Assembly: GCF_018069865.1 (NCBI RefSeq)
Contig: NZ_JAGQDG010000007.1
Coordinates: 1 to 64,000 of the forward strand
Reading direction: 5' to 3'
DNA: 64,000 nucleotides
DNA from: Ideonella paludis
Lineage (GTDB): Bacteria > Pseudomonadota > Gammaproteobacteria > Burkholderiales > Burkholderiaceae_C
Shown here one piece after another: positions 33,152-44,050 of this stretch (positions are counted from its first letter, which is position 1; the number at the start of each line of letters is the position of its first letter). The position numbers were made by a program, and so were the translations under genes. Below the pieces are notes generated by a model that was given only the letters and a program-made list of their open reading frames with translations, was not told the origin of the DNA and did not search any database.

Positions 33152-34366
33152 ATGTCCTCAACCTCTCGGCCTTCCTGTTCTTCGTCCCGCCTGTGGGCGG
33201 CTGCTCTCGGCGTGGTCTTCGCGGCGGCCTTGGTGGCCTGCGGCGGTGGCGGCGGCGCAGAGCCCGCTGGCGGCAGCACCCCCCCGGTCACCGCCACCGG
33301 CTCCTTCACCAGCGGTGCCATCAGCGGCTTTGGCTCCATCATCGTCAACGGGGTGCGCTTTGATGACAGCGGCGCCCAGGTCTATGACGACGACGGCAAC
33401 CGCCGCGGCAGCGATGACCTGAAGCTCGGCGCCCATGTGGAAATCGAGGCCTCGCGCATCGATCGCACGGGGGGCAGCGGCACCGCCACGGTGATCCGCT
33501 ATGGCAGCGAGATCGTCGGCCCGGTCACGGCCGTCAACAGCGCCGCCTCCACCTTCACCCTGCTGGGCCAGACCGTGGAAACCACCAGCACCACCGTGTT
33601 TGATGACAGCCTGGCCGGCGGCCTCAGCGCCTTGACGGCTGGCTTGGTGGTCGAGATCCATGCGCAATGGGATGCGGCACGCGGCGTCTATGTGGCCAGC
33701 CGCATTGAAGACAAGCTCAATGCCACCAGCTACAAGCTGCGCGGCACCGTGGCCAACCTGGACACCACCGCACGCACTTTCAGCATCGGCGGCGCGGTGT
33801 TGAACTACGGCACCGCCACCTCGGTGCCCACCACCTTGGCCAATGGCGCTTGGGTGCGGGTCAACCTGCAGACCACGCCCAGCAACGGCCAATGGGTGGT
33901 CAGCAACTTTGGCAATGAAAGCCGCAGCCGAGGTGACCACAGCGAAGCGGAGATCAAGGGCATCATCACCGCATGGACCAGCGCGACGCAGTTCAGCGTC
34001 GATGGCCTGGCCGTGGACGCCAGCAGCGCCACCTTCCGTGAAGGCACGGCCGGTGTGGTGCTGGGCGCTCGCGTGGAAGTCGAAGGCGCCATCGTCAATG
34101 GGGTGATGGTGGCCACCAAGGTGCACCTGGAAGACCACAGCAGCCGTGGACGCGGTGAGGACTACGAGCTGCACGGCACCGTCAGCGCCTTGAACACCAC
34201 GGCCAAGACCTTCAGCCTGCGTGGCTTGACGGTCAGCTACAGCGCCAACACCACCTGGAAAGATGGCTCTGAGAGCCAACTGGCCAACGGCTCACGCGTC
34301 GAAGTCAAGGGTGATCTGTCCAGCGACGGAGCGACATTGACCGCCTCACGCATCGAGTTCGAGTAA
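33152..34366 (+). CDS. DUF5666 lipoprotein 1
   Basis: 404 residues from ATG 33152, which sits 6 bp after AGGAGA; the ATG at 33146 is too close to that site. The signal ends in lipobox LVAC followed by a glycine run (CGGGGGAEP), so it is a predicted lipoprotein. The mature part consists of several DUF5666 beta-barrel-like repeats, with recurring G.ISGFGSIIVNGV, VEIHAQWD, LRGTV..L and VEVKGD motifs. Paralogous to the gene at 35320. The two flank a DUF6502 gene. Function unknown. Confidence 0.85.
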   Translation: MSSTSRPSCSSSRLWAAALGVVFAAALVACGGGGGAEPAGGSTPPVTATGSFTSGAISGFGSIIVNGVRFDDSGAQVYDDDGNRRGSDDLKLGAHVEIEASRIDRTGGSGTATVIRYGSEIVGPVTAVNSAASTFTLLGQTVETTSTTVFDDSLAGGLSALTAGLVVEIHAQWDAARGVYVASRIEDKLNATSYKLRGTVANLDTTARTFSIGGAVLNYGTATSVPTTLANGAWVRVNLQTTPSNGQWVVSNFGNESRSRGDHSEAEIKGIITAWTSATQFSVDGLAVDASSATFREGTAGVVLGARVEVEGAIVNGVMVATKVHLEDHSSRGRGEDYELHGTVSALNTTAKTFSLRGLTVSYSANTTWKDGSESQLANGSRVEVKGDLSSDGATLTASRIEFE

Positions 34367-34373
34367 TCCACAC

Positions 34374-34387
34374 GGCCCTCCGGGGCC
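34374..34387 (+). other. Small GC hairpin after DUF5666 gene 1
   Basis: GGCCC-TCCG-GGGCC, followed by AATTTG. It may attenuate transcription between the lipoprotein and DUF6502 genes; no proper T-run, so not called a terminator. Confidence 0.35.
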
Positions 34388-34444
34388 AATTTGATGGGCG
34401 AATCACACATTTGAGCCAAAGAGGCTTACCATCCTGACCCATCC

Positions 34445-35305
34445 ATGACGACCACTGCCCCTGATTCGCCCATGAGTGCTGAGCAGCAAGCCTTGCTGCA
34501 GGCACTCACCCACATCCTGCAGCCCTTGGCGACCCTGGCGGTGGCCAAGGGCCTCCACTACAGCGAAGTGGAAGAGCAGTTGAAGCAAGCGTTTGTCACG
34601 GCGGCGCGGGATGCCATTCTGCAGGCTTCGCCTGAGGCTTTAGAACATCGGCTGGTGTCGCGCATTTCGGCCGCGACCGGGATCAACCGGCGTGAGGTGA
34701 CGAGGCTGAGCAGGCCCAGCGCAGGTGACGGTGCGCCACGCCGCTCCTACGCGACGGAAGCCTTTTTCCGCTGGCGCGGCATGCCAAGCTATCAGGATGG
34801 GAAAGGGCAGCCGGTGGTCCTCCCTCGGCTCGGGCCTGCGCCCAGCTTTGAGGCCTTGGCTCAAAGCGTGACAAAAGACCTTCACTTCAGAAGCATGTTG
34901 GATGACATGGTTCGGCTGGGCTTGGTCGTGCACAACACAGAGACAGACAACGTTGAGTTGATGGCCAAAACCTATGTGCCAGACCAAGACCTCGTCAAGA
35001 TGCTCTCGTATCTGGGGTGGAACTGTGGCGACCACCTCCGTGCCGCCGTCGACAATGTCACTGGGCAAGAGCCCACGCATTTTGAGCAGGCGCTGAACGC
35101 CACCGAGATTGACGTGAGCCATGTCCCGGCCATCCGCGACCAAGTGCGGGAGGAGTGGCGGACCTTTCAGAAGTCCATCATTCCAGCGCTGCAAGATGGC
35201 GTAGACGCCGGTGAATTGGCTCAGGTCAAGGGCCGAGTCCGCCTAGGCATGTATATGTATACCGTCACGGAAGACAAGGCCGGACAGGCTCGTGGCGATC
35301 TCTAA
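34445..35305 (+). CDS. DUF6502 family protein
   Basis: 286 residues, no signal peptide. The N-terminal part (LTHILQPLATLAVAKGLHYSEVEEQLKQAF) and ISAATGINRREVTRL look like a winged-helix DNA-binding segment, as reported for DUF6502-like proteins; TGINRREVTRLSRP would be its recognition helix. The C-terminal half is helical with no catalytic motif. It is 15 bp upstream of the second DUF5666 lipoprotein, so the two are likely co-expressed. A regulatory role for the lipoproteins is inference. Confidence 0.75.
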   Translation: MTTTAPDSPMSAEQQALLQALTHILQPLATLAVAKGLHYSEVEEQLKQAFVTAARDAILQASPEALEHRLVSRISAATGINRREVTRLSRPSAGDGAPRRSYATEAFFRWRGMPSYQDGKGQPVVLPRLGPAPSFEALAQSVTKDLHFRSMLDDMVRLGLVVHNTETDNVELMAKTYVPDQDLVKMLSYLGWNCGDHLRAAVDNVTGQEPTHFEQALNATEIDVSHVPAIRDQVREEWRTFQKSIIPALQDGVDAGELAQVKGRVRLGMYMYTVTEDKAGQARGDL

Positions 35306-35319
35306 GGAAAAAAGGGGAA

Positions 35320-36552
35320 ATGGACATGATCTACCGCTTCAAGACTTCGACGCCCACCACCGTTGGCATCGCCGTGCTGACTGCACTGGCGATGCAGGCC
35401 TGCGGAGGGGGCGGGGTTGATGGTGGCGGCACTGGCGGCACCGAGCCTCCTGCCTACGCCAACGGCCCCATCAGCGGCTTTGGCTCCATCATCGTGGGCG
35501 GTGTGCGTTACGACGACAGCGCAGCCACGGTGCGTAACGACGATAACCAGAGCCTGAGCAGCAGTGATTTGCGCTTGGGCATGGTGGTGGCCATCGATGG
35601 CAAGAACCTGGATCGCAGCTTGGGCACGGGCGTGGCCAACAGCGTGGTGGTGAGCAGCGAGTTGGTCGGGCCCGTCACGGCCAGTGTGGTGGCGACCGGT
35701 GATTTGACGGTCTTGGGTCAGCCCGTCAAGGTCACCACTTCCACCGTGTTCGATGACCGTTTGGTGGGCGGCCATAGCGCCATCACCATCGGCTCGGTGG
35801 TCGAGGTCTATGCCGTCTATGACCCCACCACGGGCACCTACACGGCCAGCCGTGTCGAGCCCAAGAGCAGCGCCAGCACTTACAAAGTGCGCGGCGTCGT
35901 CAGTGCCAACAACACGACGCAGCGAACCTTCCGCATCGGCGCCGCCACCTTCACCTATGCGGCGGGCGCGGCGCCTGCGGGCCTGGCCGATGGGCTGCTG
36001 ATCCGCGTCAAGGTGGGCACCAGCCCGGACAGCAATGGCTACTGGGTCATCGCCAGCAGCGACACCAGCCGGCCCAAGCCCAGTGATGGGGTGGAGGTCG
36101 AGGTCGAAGGGGTGATCGCCAACTACAGCAGCGCCGCCAGCTTCACGGTCAATGGCATCCCGGTGAACGCCAGCAGCGCCAGCCTCAGCCCCTCGGGCTC
36201 GGCGCTGGCCGCGGGCTTGCGGGTAGAGGCCGAAGGCAAAATGACTGCCGGCGTGTTGGTGGCCACCAAGGTCGAGGTCAAGAAGCCTGAGTCTTCGGGG
36301 GGCGACGACGATGACGGCGGCAGCGACGACTCCAGCAAAGAGTACGAGATCAAGAGCACCGTGCAGAGTGTGGACACCGCCGCCAAGACTTTTGTGGTCA
36401 AGGCGGGCGCGCAGAAGGTCAACTATGCTGGCGCCACCTTCAAAGACGGCACTGTGGCTGACCTGAAAGTGGGCGCCAAGGTGGAGGTCAAGGGCCGCAT
36501 CTCCAGCGACGGCACGGTGGTCAACGCCACCGAGGTCAAGTTCGACGATTGA
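35320..36552 (+). CDS. DUF5666 lipoprotein 2
   Basis: 410 residues, ATG 35320 (MDMIYRF; MIYRF at 35326 possible). The signal ends MQAC, a lipobox-like site followed by GGGG. It aligns along its length with the lipoprotein at 33152: NGPISGFGSIIVGGVRYDDS, VGPVTA, VFDDRLVGG, VEVYAVYDPTTGTYTASRVE, and the final VEVKGRISSDG. Low-complexity acidic linker GGDDDDGGSDDSS near residue 328. Tandem duplication of an ancestral gene with a DUF6502 gene between the copies is likely. Confidence 0.85.
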   Translation: MDMIYRFKTSTPTTVGIAVLTALAMQACGGGGVDGGGTGGTEPPAYANGPISGFGSIIVGGVRYDDSAATVRNDDNQSLSSSDLRLGMVVAIDGKNLDRSLGTGVANSVVVSSELVGPVTASVVATGDLTVLGQPVKVTTSTVFDDRLVGGHSAITIGSVVEVYAVYDPTTGTYTASRVEPKSSASTYKVRGVVSANNTTQRTFRIGAATFTYAAGAAPAGLADGLLIRVKVGTSPDSNGYWVIASSDTSRPKPSDGVEVEVEGVIANYSSAASFTVNGIPVNASSASLSPSGSALAAGLRVEAEGKMTAGVLVATKVEVKKPESSGGDDDDGGSDDSSKEYEIKSTVQSVDTAAKTFVVKAGAQKVNYAGATFKDGTVADLKVGAKVEVKGRISSDGTVVNATEVKFDD

Positions 36553-36593
36553 TGAGGCACACCCCCTCTGCGGCAAAGCGGAGGGCGGTCACC

Positions 36594-36625
36594 AAAAAGG
36601 CGCTCACGAGGAGCGCCTTTTCTTT
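36594..36625. terminator. Bidirectional intrinsic terminator
   Basis: AAAAA - GGCGCTC (36599-36605) - ACGAG - GAGCGCC (36611-36617) - TTTTCTTT. It has A and T tracts on both sides, so it suits the two converging genes (DUF5666 lipoprotein 2 and argH). Confidence 0.85.
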
Positions 36626-36638
36626 GCTGAATCGAGCC

Positions 36639-38069
<1,431 letters not shown>

Positions 38070-38232
38070 GGGGAGGCGATCTGGAAGCGCAGGGCCGTGC
38101 GCCTGCAAAGAAGGGGCGAGCCACCACGGGGCCCGCGCCACTAGAGGGAAAGCCGTCATTGTAGGGGGGGACCTTGCCGGGGCTTGACGCGCACCGGCCG
38201 CAGCCCCCGGCCCTTTCCCTGAGAATGCAGGC

Positions 38233-39306
38233 ATGAGCCAGCGCCCTGACTTTCAACACAGCACCTTGTTTGAAGACCTGCAACAGGTCTTGCAGGCGGC
38301 CGGTGCCAAAGGCGCAGGCCGCCATGCCGTGGTGCTGCCGCTGTGTGGGACGGGGCCGTTGATCCGCGCCTTGATGCTGGTGCTCAGCACGGTCTATATC
38401 GCGCTGCTGTTTGTGCAGCCCAGCACCGCCGCGTGGCTGCTGGCGCTGCCCACAGCGGCCTTGGTGGCCATTCCGGCGGTCTTGCTGTGGCTGCTGTTGG
38501 CCTGCAGCGCGCGCCGCTGGCTGGCGGCTTGGACACCGCTGCTGCAGTGGTTGGCTGTGGCCTTGGCGGGCGCGTTCACCGCCAGTGCGGCCCTGGGCTT
38601 CACGGCGTGGCTGGGGCTGTGGCAGCCCACCGCCTTGCAGCCTCTGGCGGTGGCCTTGACGGGCGCTGCCATGGCGGCTGCGGTCTATCAAGTGGAGCGC
38701 CTGCGCGAGCGGGCTCGCCTGCCCATGGTGGCCACAGCCCGCCTGGCTGATTTGCAAACCCGCATCCGCCCGCACTTTCTCTTCAATACCCTCAACACCG
38801 CCATTGCGCTGGTGCAGCTCGACCCGCAGCGCGCCGAAGAAGTGCTGGAGGACTTGGCCGAGCTCTTCCGCGCTGCCTTGGGCGCCCTGGACCAGGCCAC
38901 CACGCTGGGCGCTGAGGTCAGCCTGACCCAGCGCTACATCGCGATTGAGCAACTGCGCTTTGGCAGCCGTTTGGAGGTGGACTGGCAGCTCGACCCGCAG
39001 GCTGCCGCCGCGCGCTTGCCGCCGCTGACCCTGCAGCCCTTGATCGAGAACGCGGTGCGCCATGGCGTGGAGCCCAGCGACAAAGGCGGGGTGATTGAAG
39101 TGCGCACCCTGCGCCGCCGCGACCGGGTGCTGATCTCCATCACCAACACCCGGCCGACGAATCCATCACGGCCCGGCCACGGCATTGGCCTGGCCAGCGT
39201 CAAAGAGCGGCTGCGCCTGATGCATGATCTGGACGCCGACTTTCGCAGCGGCGTGATTGAAGACGGCCGCTGGCGGGTCAGCATCAGCGTACCGGCCGCC
39301 GGCTGA
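38233..39306 (+). CDS. AlgZ/LytS-type sensor histidine kinase
   Basis: 357 residues. Four to five transmembrane helices (~45-155), then a short linker and a HisKA_7TM/LytS-type kinase core: [12 protein letters not shown] with the phospho-accepting histidine near residue 179, N-box [11 protein letters not shown], and glycine-box [11 protein letters not shown]. It lacks an obvious sensory domain beyond the membrane part, as in AlgZ (FimS). Paired with the LytTR response regulator 24 bp downstream. In Pseudomonas aeruginosa this pair controls type IV pili and alginate. Confidence 0.88.
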   Translation: MSQRPDFQHSTLFEDLQQVLQAAGAKGAGRHAVVLPLCGTGPLIRALMLVLSTVYIALLFVQPSTAAWLLALPTAALVAIPAVLLWLLLACSARRWLAAWTPLLQWLAVALAGAFTASAALGFTAWLGLWQPTALQPLAVALTGAAMAAAVYQVERLRERARLPMVATARLADLQTRIRPHFLFNTLNTAIALVQLDPQRAEEVLEDLAELFRAALGALDQATTLGAEVSLTQRYIAIEQLRFGSRLEVDWQLDPQAAAARLPPLTLQPLIENAVRHGVEPSDKGGVIEVRTLRRRDRVLISITNTRPTNPSRPGHGIGLASVKERLRLMHDLDADFRSGVIEDGRWRVSISVPAAG

Positions 39307-39329
39307 GCGTGAAAGAAGGATGAGCAAGC

Positions 39330-40139
39330 GTGAGTGTTGAGCCCAAGCCCACCCGACTTCGGGTCCTGATCGTGGACGACGAGCCCTTGGCGCGCATGCG
39401 ATTGCGCAGCCTCTTGGCCGACTGCGGCGTGGTGGGTGTGGAGGTGGTGGGCGAGGCCGGCAGCGCGCCGGAGGCGCTGCACGTGCTGAGCATCACCGGC
39501 GTGGACCTCTTGCTGCTGGACATCCACATGCCCGGCCTGAACGGGCTGGAAGTGGCCCGGCGGCTGCGCGAACAAGCGCAACGTGAGGGCAACCCCGCCG
39601 CACCGGCCGTGGTGTTTGTCACGGCCCATGCCGAGCACGCCTTGGACGCCTTCGAGCTGAACGCCTGCGACTACCTCACCAAGCCTGTACGCCGCCAGCG
39701 CTTGCAAGAAGCCTTGCAGCGCGTTGCGCAGCGCCTGGGCCACACCTTCATGGCGCCCCCAACCACGGCGGCCCCGCCTGACAAGGTCTTGGTGGTCAGC
39801 GACCGGGGCCGCATCCTGCGCATTCCCTTCTCGGAATTGGTCTCCCTGAAAGCCGAGATGAAGTATGTGACCCTGCGTACGCTGACGCACACCTATGTGC
39901 TGGACGACGCCCTGGTGGACCTGGAGCAGCGCTTGGGTGACGCGGCCGTGCGCATCCACCGCAGCGCGGTGGTCGCCAAGGCGGCCATCCGTGCCCTTGA
40001 GAAGCGCGCCCTGCCAGGCGCCGAAGACGGCGATGCCAACGAATCCTGGGCGGTCCATCTGGCACCCACCGACGAATGGCTGCCCGTGTCGCGCAGGCAA
40101 TTGGCAGCGGTGCGGGAGGCCCTGGTGGCGCCGGCATGA
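39330..40139 (+). CDS. AlgR-type LytTR response regulator
   Basis: 269 residues, GTG start at 39330 with GAAGGA upstream; the ATG at 39320 is out of frame. Receiver domain: VDDEPLARMRLR with acidic pocket at residues 16-18, phospho-acceptor aspartate 64 in LLLDIHMPG, and lysine in YLTKPV. The LytTR DNA-binding domain covers ~150-265 (LRIPFSELVSLKAEMKYVTL, RIHRSAVVAKAAIR). Cognate of the upstream kinase. Its stop overlaps the next ATG by 4 bp, so the following membrane protein is in the same operon. Confidence 0.9.
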   Translation: MSVEPKPTRLRVLIVDDEPLARMRLRSLLADCGVVGVEVVGEAGSAPEALHVLSITGVDLLLLDIHMPGLNGLEVARRLREQAQREGNPAAPAVVFVTAHAEHALDAFELNACDYLTKPVRRQRLQEALQRVAQRLGHTFMAPPTTAAPPDKVLVVSDRGRILRIPFSELVSLKAEMKYVTLRTLTHTYVLDDALVDLEQRLGDAAVRIHRSAVVAKAAIRALEKRALPGAEDGDANESWAVHLAPTDEWLPVSRRQLAAVREALVAPA

Positions 40140-41404
40140 GGCCTTGGCGGCGCCGGCCGGCGGCTTGGGCTGGTGGGGCGTGTGCCCTCCTGGTCGCACT
40201 GTGGGCGTGGGATCAATGGCGCCCGGGCACCGAGAGTCCGGCTGTGCTGGGCACCCGCACCGAACCTGCCACAGCAGCCTCGTCCTCAGTGCCTGCGACG
40301 CTCACCTGGTTTGAGCTCACGCCGGCTGCAGCCAGTGGCCCTGCGGCGTCTGCGCCGCAGGCCCTGCAGCCCACCGCTGCGGAGCCGGCTTTGTCGGCCG
40401 CAGCGCCACACTGGCTGCTGGAGGCCAGCCGCAAGCCGCCTTGTTCCGCGGCGCCTGAGCCACCGATGCTGAGCGGCTCTGCCGCTGAGGCGGCCGAGCA
40501 GGCGAGTTGGGAGCTTGTCGTGGCGCGTTTGTTGGGCAGCCCAAACACCGACATGCGGGCGGCCGGCCTGTATGTGACGGATCAGGCCGAGGCGCTGGTG
40601 CGGGAGGCCCAAGGCAGCCAATCGCCGCTGGTGATGGAGTGGGCGTGGTTGGCCTGCCAAAAGCACTCGACCTTGGCCCAGCCCGCCGCCTGCGCGAGCT
40701 TGACGGCACAGCAGTTGCTCGACGCAGGAGCCGGAGACCCGCACAGCCTGCTGATGGCGCTGTTGGACGAGGCGGTGGCGGCCCGCCAGGCTGATCGAGT
40801 GGATGAGCTCTTGTTGCGACTGGCCGCTGTTCAGCCCAAAGCGCAGGCGGTGGATCGCATCCCGGCCATGACGGTGGCCTTGTGGTCTGAGCCCTTGTCG
40901 AACACGACGAGGGCCGCCGTGATGGGGCATGCCACCGGGGTATGGGCAGCTGCTGTCCTGCCGCCCTACCAGCGCCTCTCCTTGGTGTGTCACCCGGAGG
41001 TGCTGGCGACCAGGCCTTCACGACGCCAAGCTTGCGAGGGCTTGGCCCGAACGATGTCGGAGAGGGGGCAACACCTCCTGCAGGTGTCTTTGGGCCTGCG
41101 CTTGGGTGAGACGCTGGGTTGGCCGCTGGAAGAGATTCGTGCCAAACGCTTGGCGGCGGATGCTGGCGTGCAGTCCTGGAGTCGCGCCCAGTTGGGCCAC
41201 TTCAAGCGTGGAGGGGCTGAGTTCGATGCTTGCGGCTTTGTGAAAGAACAGGTGCAGCACGCCATGGCCTTGGCCGAACGGGGCGAACGCTGGTTTCTCG
41301 CCCAGCAGCTGCTGGCCTCCGGGCGCGACGTGGCTGCGTGGTCGGCAGAGATCAAGCCCTACGAGCCCAGACCTGTGCCGCCCGCGCCCAGCGACCCTTT
41401 GTGA
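40136..41404 (+). CDS. Membrane-anchored protein of unknown function, paralog A
   Basis: 422 residues from ATG 40136, coupled to the response regulator by an ATGA overlap. A basic N-terminus and one helix (~10-27) anchor it, with the rest likely periplasmic. A proline/alanine linker is followed by mainly helical repeats. Cysteines occur as KPPCSA, LACQ, AACASL, LVCHP, QACEGL and FDACGF. The same pattern is found in the next gene, suggesting disulphides. No family recognised. Possible output or sensor-modulating protein of the two-component pair. Confidence 0.65.
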   Translation: MRPWRRRPAAWAGGACALLVALWAWDQWRPGTESPAVLGTRTEPATAASSSVPATLTWFELTPAAASGPAASAPQALQPTAAEPALSAAAPHWLLEASRKPPCSAAPEPPMLSGSAAEAAEQASWELVVARLLGSPNTDMRAAGLYVTDQAEALVREAQGSQSPLVMEWAWLACQKHSTLAQPAACASLTAQQLLDAGAGDPHSLLMALLDEAVAARQADRVDELLLRLAAVQPKAQAVDRIPAMTVALWSEPLSNTTRAAVMGHATGVWAAAVLPPYQRLSLVCHPEVLATRPSRRQACEGLARTMSERGQHLLQVSLGLRLGETLGWPLEEIRAKRLAADAGVQSWSRAQLGHFKRGGAEFDACGFVKEQVQHAMALAERGERWFLAQQLLASGRDVAAWSAEIKPYEPRPVPPAPSDPL

Positions 41405-42717
41405 TGCCCACCTTCAGCTCCTTCACGGTTCCTTCGCGCAGCGCGCTGGCGGTTGGCCTTGTGGCACTTGTAGTCGTGTTGGGCTTTGTCTTTGGACCGG
41501 CATGGGACCCCGAACCAGCCATCAGCTCGCCGCAGTCCGCGAGTGCGCCGACTCTCCTGTCGGATGCGCCGAGTGCGGCACTCACGGCGGGCTCAGCGGC
41601 CTCGGGCCGGGCTGCTGACCCGGTGGCCGCCAAAGCGCTGTCGTCGCAGCCGCTGGAGCTGCCCGCCGGCACGCCCTTGTGGCTGCAGCAACTGGCCCGG
41701 CAGCCGGTGTGCACCACCCTTGAGAGGCAGCGCAAAGCAGCGGGGGGCGGCAGCATGGTGAGCGGCGGGCCGGCCTGGGCGGGAGAGGGACGCAAACGGG
41801 TGCAGGAGCGCATTCAGCAAGTCGCAGACCGGCTGGCGGCCAGCCCTGATGCTGAGTTGCATGTGCTGGGCTTGATGTTGTTGCGCCAACACGAAGCGCT
41901 TTCCCAAGAGGCGCTGCAGCAGCACTCGGCGGTCGCGGGTGATGGCCTGCTGCGTCTGTGCGAGGCGTGGGAGCAAGGCTTCAGCGAGAAGCCACCTCCA
42001 AGGCCCGCGGTGTGCGCGCACCTGACGCCTGAGCAAGCATGGGCCTTGAACACGGTGGACAGGTTCGGCTTGGCCTTGCAGGGCCTCGCAGCAGCGCGGG
42101 ATGAAGCGGCAGCCGACCTTTGGCTAGAGCGCGCTACTCAAAACTCGCCGCGCATCACGCTGCTGGACCGGCTGGCCGCTGCCCTGCTGGCCCATGCGCC
42201 GCCAGAGTGGACGCCTGAAGACCGTGCTGATCTGGCGCTCCTGGGCGTGGCGCTCTGGTCCTCACAAGTGATGCCCAGCTTGCAAGGCTTGACGAGGGCC
42301 TGCCGTCCTGACAGTGCACCCGCCGGATCGCTGCGCCAACAGCGCTGTTTGGCCGTGGCCGAGGCGCTGGACCGCCCGCCCAACACCCATTTGGCCGCGA
42401 TGATCGCCCAGCGTCTGGGGGAGTGGCACGGCTGGAGCCTAGAGCGGCTGCAGCGGCGTCATGTAGAACTCACAGCAGGCACCGTCGCTTCCATTGGCCT
42501 GATCCCGACCCCCGCAGCTCACCAAGAAGCTCCCGATGTCTGTACCTGGCTGCCCCGGCTGCGCGACCACACCGTGCTGCTGGCCACCCAAGGTGAGGTG
42601 GTGGCGCTGGCGGACGGGGTGCGGCGGTCTGGCAAGACCCTGCATCAATGGGCCCAGGAGCTGCCGCCCTTTCAAGCTCGGCCCTGGCAAGCGCCGGCCT
42701 CCAGCCCGTCTCAGTGA
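41404..42717 (+). CDS. Membrane-anchored protein of unknown function, paralog B
   Basis: 437 residues from ATG 41404, overlapping the previous stop (TGATG). One N-terminal transmembrane helix (SALAVGLVALVVVLGFVFG), then a long variable linker. Shared features with paralog A: an early QPVC/KPPC, LLRLCEAW, PAVCAHL (AACASL), ALWSSQVMPSLQGLTRACRP (ALWSEPL...LSLVCHP) and a QRLGEWHGW / LRLGETLGW segment. The end QELPPF differs. Tandem duplicate; unknown function. Ends 6 bp before the converging deaminase gene. Confidence 0.62.
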   Translation: MPTFSSFTVPSRSALAVGLVALVVVLGFVFGPAWDPEPAISSPQSASAPTLLSDAPSAALTAGSAASGRAADPVAAKALSSQPLELPAGTPLWLQQLARQPVCTTLERQRKAAGGGSMVSGGPAWAGEGRKRVQERIQQVADRLAASPDAELHVLGLMLLRQHEALSQEALQQHSAVAGDGLLRLCEAWEQGFSEKPPPRPAVCAHLTPEQAWALNTVDRFGLALQGLAAARDEAAADLWLERATQNSPRITLLDRLAAALLAHAPPEWTPEDRADLALLGVALWSSQVMPSLQGLTRACRPDSAPAGSLRQQRCLAVAEALDRPPNTHLAAMIAQRLGEWHGWSLERLQRRHVELTAGTVASIGLIPTPAAHQEAPDVCTWLPRLRDHTVLLATQGEVVALADGVRRSGKTLHQWAQELPPFQARPWQAPASSPSQ

Positions 42718-42723
42718 CCCGCC

Positions 42724-43998
42724 CTAGAACAAGGTGCTGATCGCATCCACCACATTCAGCCCCTCATCCACCACCGGCATCCAGCGCCATTTGTCAAAGG
42801 TGGTGCAAGGGTGGGAGATGCCCAGGGCCACGCGGTCGCCAACCTGCAGCGTGGGGGCGCCGTCGGCCAAGCGCAAGTAGGCGTGTTGGTCGTTCATTGC
42901 GCTCAGGCTCCAGCCGGCGGGGGCCGCTTGGGCCACACGCGCACCCGCAGGCGCCCAGGCCACAGGCGTGGGCAGGCCCATGTCGGTGGAGGCGTCGCGT
43001 TTGCCCGCATTCAAGATCACGAGGCCGGGCTCGGGGCAGGACTGCACCAGGGTCCAAACGCGCAGCGCGGCGCGCAGGCCATCACCGTCGCTGCAGCCCA
43101 TACGGCGGTTGGCCATATGCACCAAGCGCTGATAGTGGCCGTCGTCATGCGTCAGATAGCAACCAGAGCGCAGCAGGCCCAACACGGGGCGCGAGAGGGC
43201 GGGCTTGAGGGCGCCAGAGACTTGGTCGAACAGGGCCGAGCCCCCGGCGGTGATGATCACTTGCGCGTGCTCAAACAAGCCTTCGTCGTCGCAGCGCTGG
43301 GCCAAGCGGCGCACGGCATCGGTCAGCCCCTGGACCAGGGCTTGGTCGGCCGCAGAGTCGCCGCTGCCCCACAAGCCTTCGTAGGTGGACAAACCCACCA
43401 AGCTGACCGCCGGGCTGGCCCGGGCAGCGCGGGCCAGGGCCAGGGCTTCAACTTCGCTGCGGCAACCGGTGCGGCCCTGGGCCAAGCCCCATTCCAGCAG
43501 CACCTCAAACGGGGCGCTCAAGGCATGTGCGCTGAAGGTGGCCTCAATGGCTTGGAGCTGCGCCAGTGAGTCCAGCAAGAAGGGCGCGCGCAAGCCCGGG
43601 TGGGCGGCCTTCAGGCCGTGCAACTGCAGCAAGTCCGCCGCTTGCAGCACCTGGTTGGCAATCAAGGCCCTCGGCACGCCATGCAGCAGGCCCAGCGCCA
43701 ACTGATGCACCGAGGCAAAGGTGATGCCCCAAGCACCCGCCTGCAGCTGCGCTTGAAACAGCTCGGGCGACAGCGTGGTCTTGCCGTGCGGGGCCAAGCC
43801 AATGCCAGCGTCGTCGACGTGCTTTTGCATCCAGCTCAGGTTGTGCTGTAGAGACTGGCGGTGCAGCACCGCCACGGGCAGCGGCAGGTCGCCGGCCAGC
43901 ACATTCCAGCCTTGGGCGCCGACTTGGGCGCGGCTCAAGCCAGGGGCGGTCCAGGGGTAGCCCTTGAGGCCGGGGGCAAAGGAGGGTGTGGTGCTCAT
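42724..43998 (-). CDS. DSD1-type (D-serine dehydratase-like) amino acid deaminase
   Basis: 424 residues. Alanine racemase-like N-terminal barrel with the PLP lysine in LAPHGKTTLSPELF (~73), and a C-terminal domain with ISHPCTTFDKWRW, the His/Cys pair that binds zinc in eukaryotic-type D-serine dehydratase. PLP phosphate-loop residues around ITAGGSALFDQ. Enzymes of this group in Burkholderiales are called amino acid deaminases and remove ammonia from D-serine or hydroxy-D-amino acids. Unlike the DsdA-like protein at 19446, its catalytic residues look intact. Start ATG 43998. Confidence 0.82.
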   Translation of the reverse strand: MSTTPSFAPGLKGYPWTAPGLSRAQVGAQGWNVLAGDLPLPVAVLHRQSLQHNLSWMQKHVDDAGIGLAPHGKTTLSPELFQAQLQAGAWGITFASVHQLALGLLHGVPRALIANQVLQAADLLQLHGLKAAHPGLRAPFLLDSLAQLQAIEATFSAHALSAPFEVLLEWGLAQGRTGCRSEVEALALARAARASPAVSLVGLSTYEGLWGSGDSAADQALVQGLTDAVRRLAQRCDDEGLFEHAQVIITAGGSALFDQVSGALKPALSRPVLGLLRSGCYLTHDDGHYQRLVHMANRRMGCSDGDGLRAALRVWTLVQSCPEPGLVILNAGKRDASTDMGLPTPVAWAPAGARVAQAAPAGWSLSAMNDQHAYLRLADGAPTLQVGDRVALGISHPCTTFDKWRWMPVVDEGLNVVDAISTLF

Positions 43999-44050
43999 GG
44001 CTGAATTGCACCACAGCCCTGCTGGCCGAGGTCAGAGGGCTGGCGCTGCT

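Noticed and set aside
38070-38234. 55-codon N-terminal extension of ArgH
   Set aside because: Proline/alanine-rich, runs into the divergent kinase promoter, and the homologous start is MSTNQLDKK.
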